From: QHXQ01 sp036389375
GTDB taxonomy: Bacteria; Acidobacteriota; Blastocatellia; Pyrinomonadales; Pyrinomonadaceae
NCBI GenBank assembly: GCA_036389375.1
Contig: DASVQA010000183.1
Span: 1 to 27,394 of the forward strand
DNA length: 27,394 nt
Direction: 5' to 3'
Part shown: in pieces, positions 22,345-27,394 of the stretch
Layout of the letters: each line of letters starts with the position of its first letter
How positions within the stretch are numbered: position 1 is the first letter of the stretch
Program-made: the position numbers and the translations under genes
Notes under the pieces: generated by a model
Database searches by the model: none
Seen by the model: only the letters and a program-made list of their open reading frames with translations
What the model was told of the DNA's origin: nothing

Positions 22345-23166
22345 TTAATTTTCGTAATGCGATTTGACCGGGCCGGGCGACGCCGCTTTGCGCGGCGTGA
22401 TGGTGTAATCGGCCGGGACGATGAACAACTGTGCCGCCGGCTCGCTGCGCTCGATGCCGGTCAGCCGATAGACCGCTTCGCCAAAGCGCGGGTCGCTACA
22501 TTTGATCAGCACGTCGCGGCGCAACGCCTGCGAGTACCAACGCTCGTAGACCACTTCGCCCACGTGGCCCGCGTGCGTGATCTGCGTGGTCACGCGCACG
22601 CCCTCAGCCTCTAAGCCATCGATCAACTGCGGGCCGAGCGCCTCGACGCGGTCGCCTGCAAGCCGCGTGATCTCTTCGGGCGGACTCTGCGGCGTGATGA
22701 TGCCGACGTGCGCCGCCGCGCCGGTTGTGCGCGGCAGTTCAAGCGCGGTGCGCCGTTGCGGGTCGAGCATGTAGAACGTGCCGGCCGGGGCGTCGAGGAT
22801 CATTGAGAGGCCCAACGCGCCGAACTGCGTCTCGCGTTGCCAATCGTTGCGCGTGCGCCCTGCGCTGTCACGATAGACTCGCGCCGTCATCCGGCGTATC
22901 ACCTTCGTGCCGTCGCCGAGCACCTGCGTCGTCTCCTTCACGGACAACGCCGAGAAAGGCGCGCCCTGCACCACCCTCTGCCCGTTGAAGGCAAACTCCG
23001 CCGACGCAAAACTCGAATGAAAATTATCGCCCGCCTGTCGCTCGGCCGCCGTCGCCTTAACCGCCACCACGCGCGCCTGTTGCGCGCCCGTCGGCGGCGT
23101 CAGGCCGAGCAGCAGAGCAGTCGCCGCCAACGTGGTCAACGCTAACCGTCGCATTTTTCGCTCCAT
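22345..23166 (-). CDS. Secreted protein of unknown function, acidobacterial type
   Basis: A 273-residue exported protein. The signal peptide (about 1-29) ends in PTGAQ. The mature part is probably beta-rich and has repeated landmarks: VVQGAPFSALSVKETTQVLGD, RRMTARVYRDSAGRTRNDWQRE, GTFYMLDPQRRTALELPRTT, LIDGLEAEGVRVTTQI, YERWYSQALRRDVLIKCSDPRFGEAVYRL and FIVPADYTI. I associate this pattern with secreted hypothetical proteins of Acidobacteriota; no function is known to me. The start could be ATG at 23166 (after GGAG at about 23176-23179) or ATG at 23154, which has its own GGAG 6 nt upstream. Confidence 0.82.
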   Translation of the reverse strand: MERKMRRLALTTLAATALLLGLTPPTGAQQARVVAVKATAAERQAGDNFHSSFASAEFAFNGQRVVQGAPFSALSVKETTQVLGDGTKVIRRMTARVYRDSAGRTRNDWQRETQFGALGLSMILDAPAGTFYMLDPQRRTALELPRTTGAAAHVGIITPQSPPEEITRLAGDRVEALGPQLIDGLEAEGVRVTTQITHAGHVGEVVYERWYSQALRRDVLIKCSDPRFGEAVYRLTGIERSEPAAQLFIVPADYTITPRKAASPGPVKSHYEN

Positions 23167-23223
23167 CGTTTCTGCTCCTTTCGCTGGCGCGCTCGCTATT
23201 CCCCGCGCCGCCCGAATGGGCGA

Positions 23224-23229
23224 ATTATA
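23224..23229 (-). promoter_or_regulatory. Consensus -10 for the secreted-protein gene
   Basis: On the minus strand 23229-23224 reads TATAAT (6/6). No good -35 is seen at 16-18 bp. The start would be near 23217, about 50 nt before the ATG at 23166. Confidence 0.5.
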
Positions 23230-23288
23230 GCCGACAACGTGGGCCGCGACCTATATCGCGCGCGTGGCGAACAAAGCGCGCGGCTGTT

Positions 23289-23317
23289 TAGACGCGCTGC
23301 CACGCGAGTGTTAAAAT
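23289..23317 (+). promoter_or_regulatory. Candidate rlmN promoter, possibly leaderless
   Basis: TAGACG (23289-23294, 4/6) and TAAAAT (23312-23317, 5/6) with a 17-bp spacer. The predicted start falls at about 23324, right at the ATG at 23325, so the mRNA may have no leader. Confidence 0.55.
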
Positions 23318-23324
23318 CAGGGCA

Positions 23325-24437
23325 ATGAGTAAGCCGACCGAGAGCAAGCAGGTTCATCTCGTGGGGTTGTCGCTGACGGAGCTACAGGAGTTTGCGGCGA
23401 ACATCGGCGAGCCGGGTTATCGTGCGCGCCAACTTTTCGCCGCGCTGCACCATCGTCGTCTGCGTTCTTTTGCCGAGATGACTGATCTGCCGAAAGAGTT
23501 GCGCGCTCGCTTGGACGCGCGCGCGCGCGTCGTCACGCTCACGGTCGAGTCGCGCTACATCTCCGCCGACGGTACACGCCGCTATCTGATGAAGACGCAC
23601 GACGGGCTGCCGGTCGAGACGGTCTTCATCCCCGAAGAGAGACGCGACACCATCTGCTTCTCGTCGCAATCGGGCTGCCCGCTGCAATGCAGTTTCTGCC
23701 TGACCGCAAAGCTCGGTCTGCTGCGCACGCTCACAGCCGGCGAGATCGTCGAACAGATCATCATCGCCTTAAACGACGCTTACGGCGCAGGCGTGCCGCC
23801 GCCGCGCGGCACGAATCTGGTGGCGATGGGCGCGGGCGAGCCGTTTCTCGCCTTCGAGCCGCTAATGAAAGCGTTGCAGCTTATGGCCGAGCCGGCGGGG
23901 CTGCACATCGTCCCGAACCGCGTGACCGTCTCGACCGCCGGCATCGTGCCGCGCATACGCGAACTCGCCGCGCGGCCTGACCGCCCGCACCTCGCCATCT
24001 CGCTCGCCGCGCCGACCGACGAACTGCGCGACGTGTTGATGCCGATCAATAAGAAGTGGCCGCTCGACGAACTGCTCGCGGCGTGCAAGGAGTTCGAGCA
24101 GTCGCTGAAGCCGGGCGAGCGGTTCACGTTCGAGTACGTCATGCTCGACGGCGTGAACGATTCGGACGAGCAGGCCCGGCAATTGGCCAACCTGCTCAAC
24201 CGTCATCAACTGCGCGCGAAGGTCAATCTGATCCCGCACAACCCGGCCGACCCGCTCCCTTATCAGCCCTCGTCGCCGGAGCGCGTCGAACGCTTCAAAG
24301 ATATTCTCGCGGCGAAGGGCGTGCGCGCTTTCGTCCGCCGCCCGCGCGGGCGCGACATCTACGCCGCCTGCGGGCAACTGGCCGCGCGCCAAACTGTGAA
24401 CAACTTCGGCGCGGCCACGCTGCATCAGATTAACTGA
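23325..24437 (+). CDS. rlmN: 23S rRNA (adenine-2503-C2) methyltransferase
   Basis: Radical-SAM enzyme that methylates C2 of A2503 in 23S rRNA, and of A37 in some tRNAs, 370 residues. The iron-sulfur motif is SGCPLQCSFC (Cys118, Cys122, Cys125) after FIPEERRDTICFSSQ. MGAGEPFLA is the GEP-type SAM motif, and RVTVSTAGIVPRI and LAISLAAPTDELRD are typical. Cys349 in YAACGQLA is the methyl-carrying cysteine of the family. The resistance homologue Cfr is related, but this sequence matches RlmN layout. The ATG is set by the family N-terminus; there is only a weak ribosome site. Confidence 0.96.
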   Translation: MSKPTESKQVHLVGLSLTELQEFAANIGEPGYRARQLFAALHHRRLRSFAEMTDLPKELRARLDARARVVTLTVESRYISADGTRRYLMKTHDGLPVETVFIPEERRDTICFSSQSGCPLQCSFCLTAKLGLLRTLTAGEIVEQIIIALNDAYGAGVPPPRGTNLVAMGAGEPFLAFEPLMKALQLMAEPAGLHIVPNRVTVSTAGIVPRIRELAARPDRPHLAISLAAPTDELRDVLMPINKKWPLDELLAACKEFEQSLKPGERFTFEYVMLDGVNDSDEQARQLANLLNRHQLRAKVNLIPHNPADPLPYQPSSPERVERFKDILAAKGVRAFVRRPRGRDIYAACGQLAARQTVNNFGAATLHQIN

Positions 24438-24495
24438 CCGGGCAGACTACTGCGCAAGCTATTACGTTAAAACTCGATAAGGTAAACAAGCAAAC

Positions 24496-25065
24496 ATGAG
24501 CCGACACGCATTCATCCGCCACACCGCTCTCTTCATCTGCGCGCTCGCGCTGCTCTTTGGCCCGCCGGGCCGCGCCGCCGCGCCGTCGCCGCTCATGCCG
24601 CAGGCGAACATCGGCGTCAACGGCTTCTACGCCGCCGACAAGGTGCAGCAGGGGCGCGCGCTGCAAGCCGCCGTCGTGCTCGACATCCCCGACGGCTTTC
24701 ACGTCAACGCCAATCGCCTGACCAACAAGTTTCTGATCCCGACCGAACTAAAGATTGATGCGCCGAAGGGCTGGCGCGTCAGCGCCGTCAGCTATCCGCG
24801 CGCCGTCGTGCGCCGCCTCAGTTTCAGCAAAGACCCCGTCCAACTCTACGAGGGGCGCGCCGTCATGCGCTTCAACATTACTGTGCCCGCCAACTTCAAT
24901 AAAGGCGTGGCGGAACTCCGCGCGCGCGTCCGCTACCAAAGCTGCAACAACGAAGTCTGCTATCCACCCACCTCGCGCGATGTCACGCTCCCCATCGCCG
25001 TCGTCGGCGCGACCGAATCCGTCAAACGCATCAACGGGCAGTATTTCGGCGGTAGAAGAAAATGA
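24496..25065 (+). CDS. Periplasmic DsbD alpha-domain-like (DsbC-type) protein
   Basis: A 189-residue exported protein. The signal peptide (about 1-28) ends in the GRAAA region. The rest resembles the N-terminal periplasmic domain of the thiol:disulfide interchange protein DsbD (PF11412): LDIPDGFHVNANRL at the start and RYQSCNNEVCYPPTS near the end, with Cys150 and Cys155 matching the redox pair in the equivalent DsbD loop. The membrane and thioredoxin domains of DsbD are absent, so it is a stand-alone domain that probably passes electrons to a separate partner. It lies 58 nt after rlmN on the same strand. The redox role is inferred from the family. Confidence 0.87.
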   Translation: MSRHAFIRHTALFICALALLFGPPGRAAAPSPLMPQANIGVNGFYAADKVQQGRALQAAVVLDIPDGFHVNANRLTNKFLIPTELKIDAPKGWRVSAVSYPRAVVRRLSFSKDPVQLYEGRAVMRFNITVPANFNKGVAELRARVRYQSCNNEVCYPPTSRDVTLPIAVVGATESVKRINGQYFGGRRK

Positions 25066-25135
25066 GCGGCATGCTCACTTAGGCCAAAGCCCGCCGCTAG
25101 TGCCAATGTGTTTCACTCTAGAACCAACGCGCGCG

Positions 25136-25171
25136 CTGCGAGTTTCAGTATGAAACTCGCAGCTTGTCCTT
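25136..25171 (+). terminator. Terminator after the DsbD-like gene
   Basis: Perfect 12-bp stem (25136-25147 with 25151-25162) with a 3-nt loop, then CTTGTCCTTT (25163-25172). The loop is tight and the T-run broken, but position and stem support termination of the rlmN-side transcript. Confidence 0.7.
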
Positions 25172-25332
25172 TCCCGCCAATTCATCTCGACTAACTGCTA
25201 CGCGTCCTTAGTCTTCAGCGTCAAAGGTCATCGGGCATACCGCTTGCAATCCGCTTAAGTCGCAAGTCGGAGTATCTACTAGCCGCCGTCGTGCGCAACT
25301 GCCCAACGATGCGTCGTTTCCGGCCTGCACCG

Positions 25333-25361
25333 TTTTCATCGCTTTACGCCAAGAATATATT
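25333..25361 (+). promoter_or_regulatory. Candidate sigma-70 promoter of the subtilase gene
   Basis: TTTTCA (25333-25338, 4/6) and TATATT (25356-25361, 5/6) with a 17-bp spacer. The start would be near 25368. A TTGACA at 25471 has no usable -10 and is dismissed. Confidence 0.6.
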
Positions 25362-25497
25362 CGGCTTAACAGTTTGGCCTCAACGCCAGCTTCAGGCGAC
25401 GTGCGCAGACAACGCGCGCCCGCAACAGCTGCCGCGGCCGGCGATGTGACTCTTCAGCTTGCAGTTCCCTTTGACAGGAACACCGATTGGAGACCTA

Positions 25498-27394
25498 ATG
25501 AAGATACTCAAACTGCTCGGATTGAACCTCTGCCTGCTGGCGCTCGCCGCACAGATCGCGCCCGCACAGTCTCTCAGTTCACAAGGTCGCATCCATAAGC
25601 AAGCGGGCGCGCTCGCCAATCAGTACATCGTCGTCTTCAAGGAGAGCATGCCGCAGGGCCGCGTGGCCGCTTTCGCCGCCCAGTTGGCGCGCACGCACGG
25701 CGGCACACTCGGTTTCACCTACGAACACGCATTGCGCGGCTTCTCCGTCGAGTTGAGCGCAGCGCAGGCCGCCGCGCTGAGCCAGAACCCGCAGGTCGCT
25801 TACGTGGAGGAGGATGCATTGATCGAGGGCGCGTCCACGCAACCGAACGCGCCTTGGGGGCTTGATCGGATCGACCAGCGCAATCTGCCACTTGATACAA
25901 ACTACAACTACTTGAATGCAGGCACGGGCGCGAACGTCTATGTCATTGACGGCGGCATTCGTTTCTCTCATCAAGAGTTTGGGGGGCGCGCGGCCTTCGC
26001 CTATGACAACGTCGGCGACGGGCGCAACGGCATGGACTGCAACGGCCACGGTACGCATGTCGCGGGCATCATCGGCGGTCGCACATACGGGGTGGCGAAG
26101 GACGCGAAGCTGTGGGCTGTGCGCGTCCTCAATTGTCAGAATCAGGGAACGACGGCACGCATCATCGCAGGCATTGACTGGGTCGCGGCTAACCGCGTCC
26201 AACCGGCGGTCGCCAATCTCAGTTTCATCACCATCGCCGGCAGCGACGCCATTGACCAGTCCGTGCGGAATTTGATTGTGAGCGGAGTGACGACTGTCGT
26301 GGCGGCGGGCAACAACAACGACGACGCTGGCTTGCGTTCGCCCGCCCGCGTCGCGGAAGCAATCACCGTTGCGGCCACGGACAGCAACGATAATCAGGCC
26401 GTCTTCTCCAATTTCGGCCCGGCCGTAGATGTGTATGCGCCCGGCGTGGACATCGTTTCGGCGTCGAGCCTTGACGACACCGCGACCTTGAGTCGTACCG
26501 GCACGTCGTCAGCCGCGCCCTTCGTCGCGGGCATGGCGGCGCGTTATCTGAGCGCGAATCCGGGCGAATCGACGGCGGCGGTCAGCCGCGCGATCACGGC
26601 TAACGCGACGACGGGTAAAGTGCTGAACGCCAGTCCCGGCACGCCCAATCTGCTTCTCTTCAAACCTAACAGTAAGATCGCGTTTTCCAGCCAGCGCGAT
26701 GGCAACTGGGAACTCTATGTGATGGATCCGGACGGGAGCAATCAAACAAACGTCACGCTCAACGCGGCCAGAGAAACCACGCCGGTCTGGTCGCCGGACG
26801 GCAGGAAAATAGCTTTCACCAGTGATCGCGCCAGCAGCGGCGATATCTATGTGGTGAACAGCGACGGGAGCGGCCTGACGCGGCTCACCACCAGCCCGGC
26901 AGACGGCGGCAGTCCGACGTGGTCGCCGGACAGCCGGAAGATCGCCTTCACCAGTAGTCGAGCCGGCAACCCGGACATCTTCGTCATGAATGCCGATGGC
27001 AGCAATCAAGTGAACCTCACCCAGAGCGCGGCGGATGAGTTTGACCCCGTCTGGTCGCCCGATGGGAGCAAGATCGCCTTTCGCAGTCGGCGGGAGAACA
27101 GGAACGCGGTCTATGTGATGAACGCTGACGGCACTAATCAGATTCGTTTGACCAACACGCTGCGTGAAGAGAACACGCCGGTCTGGTCGCCCGACGGCCG
27201 CAAGCTCGCCTTCGATAGCTACTACATGTCGCCGGATGATTGGATGGAATATTACGAGGTGTGGGTGGTAAACCCCGATGGCAGCGGGTTGACTAATCTA
27301 ACGCCGCTCAACGCCGCGGCCGATTATCAACCTGCATGGTCGCCTGACAGTAAAAAGCTGGCCATCGCTAGCACACGCTACGGCGGCAGCCAGT
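25498..27394 (+). CDS. Secreted subtilase (S8) fused to PD40/TolB-like propeller repeats, 3' truncated by the window
   Basis: Serine protease precursor; 632 codons are visible and the frame runs off the right edge. The signal peptide (1-24) ends in APAQ. An inhibitor-I9-type prodomain follows (YIVVFKESM to YVEEDALIE, about 43-107). The peptidase domain has the full triad: Asp151 (VYVIDGG), His184 (NGHGTHVAG) and Ser337 (GTSSAAPFVAGMA), with oxyanion Asn272 (AAGNNN). This order resembles the proteinase K subfamily. From about residue 390 come at least five repeats of the PD40/TolB pattern, each with TPVWSPDGRKIAF-type cores and YVMNADGSN turns, which form a propeller. GGAG (25489-25492) lies 5 nt before the ATG. 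The combination suggests a cell-surface or extracellular protease; the propeller may bind substrate or wall. Confidence 0.93.
   Translation, partial: MKILKLLGLNLCLLALAAQIAPAQSLSSQGRIHKQAGALANQYIVVFKESMPQGRVAAFAAQLARTHGGTLGFTYEHALRGFSVELSAAQAAALSQNPQVAYVEEDALIEGASTQPNAPWGLDRIDQRNLPLDTNYNYLNAGTGANVYVIDGGIRFSHQEFGGRAAFAYDNVGDGRNGMDCNGHGTHVAGIIGGRTYGVAKDAKLWAVRVLNCQNQGTTARIIAGIDWVAANRVQPAVANLSFITIAGSDAIDQSVRNLIVSGVTTVVAAGNNNDDAGLRSPARVAEAITVAATDSNDNQAVFSNFGPAVDVYAPGVDIVSASSLDDTATLSRTGTSSAAPFVAGMAARYLSANPGESTAAVSRAITANATTGKVLNASPGTPNLLLFKPNSKIAFSSQRDGNWELYVMDPDGSNQTNVTLNAARETTPVWSPDGRKIAFTSDRASSGDIYVVNSDGSGLTRLTTSPADGGSPTWSPDSRKIAFTSSRAGNPDIFVMNADGSNQVNLTQSAADEFDPVWSPDGSKIAFRSRRENRNAVYVMNADGTNQIRLTNTLREENTPVWSPDGRKLAFDSYYMSPDDWMEYYEVWVVNPDGSGLTNLTPLNAAADYQPAWSPDSKKLAIASTRYGGSQ

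Larger units (their letters stand above)
25066..25497. other. Intergenic region before the subtilase gene
   Basis: About 430 nt with no credible gene. It contains a terminator-like hairpin (25136-25162), a candidate promoter (25333-25361) and an untranslated leader of about 130 nt. I see nothing recognisable at 25175-25330. Confidence 0.6.

Noticed and set aside
25471..25499. TTGACA at 25471 as the -35 of the subtilase gene
   Set aside because: The matching -10 would fall on the start codon region and reads CCTAAT; the upstream pair at 25333-25361 is better.
1..27394. tRNA or rRNA genes
   Set aside because: No cloverleaf with a GTTCGA-type T loop or rRNA signature was seen by eye; a tRNAscan run would settle it.

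Overview
The window is GC-rich chromosomal DNA, densely packed with housekeeping genes on both strands. It has no tRNA or rRNA gene, insertion sequence, CRISPR array or prophage that I can recognise. The gene set suggests a diderm bacterium of the Acidobacteriota, perhaps Blastocatellia/Pyrinomonadaceae-like. The pointers are a GWxTD-domain secreted protein, a CarD-family regulator, a secreted protein of a type I associate with acidobacteria, a two-lobed M16 peptidase, and a subtilase joined to TolB/PD40 propeller repeats. This placement is inference from gene content; no marker gene was compared.

Layout. (1) 3-290: the 3' end of a DUF937-like gene and a terminator-like hairpin. (2) 418-7399: a full phosphate module, pstS-pstC-pstA-pstB-phoU-phoB-phoR, behind a Pho-box array of four 7-mers with an exact 11-bp period. 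The phoU-phoB and phoB-phoR gaps hold heptamer-built inverted repeats that reach or nearly reach the next start codon. (3) 7539-8313: carD with its own promoter/operator region and a strong terminator. (4) 8372-9616: a nitroreductase-family gene and a VOC-fold gene. (5) 9648-11159: a TatA/B-family gene and tatC, whose first periplasmic loop is greatly enlarged. (6) 11259-11815: no convincing protein gene, but a near-consensus promoter, many strong RNA helices and a terminator hairpin. This is the best candidate here for an undescribed structured RNA. It is followed by seven tandem heptamers and a second promoter with a structured leader for the GWxTD gene (12123-13760). (7) Minus strand: nadB and nfi (endonuclease V). 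(8) 16534-17355: a J-domain membrane protein with a tail like that of class A penicillin-binding proteins. (9) 17640-20696: a large two-lobed M16 peptidase. (10) Minus strand 23166-20792: a secreted protein, a four-cysteine small protein, a YceH-family protein and a SET-domain protein. (11) Plus strand: rlmN, a DsbD alpha-domain-like periplasmic protein, and a subtilase-propeller fusion cut by the right edge.

How the parts fit. The Pst transporter imports phosphate. PhoU and a PhoR without a periplasmic sensor domain would report transporter state to PhoB, and the Pho-box array is the expected PhoB target. The Tat genes export folded proteins. Several secreted products (GWxTD, M16, DsbD-like, subtilase, secreted hypothetical) point to an active envelope and proteolytic lifestyle.

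Most starts were chosen by Shine-Dalgarno match. pstC, pstA, pstB, phoU, phoB, phoR, rlmN and yceH lack a clear one, so their starts are less certain. All promoter, terminator and RNA-structure calls come from reading the sequence by eye.
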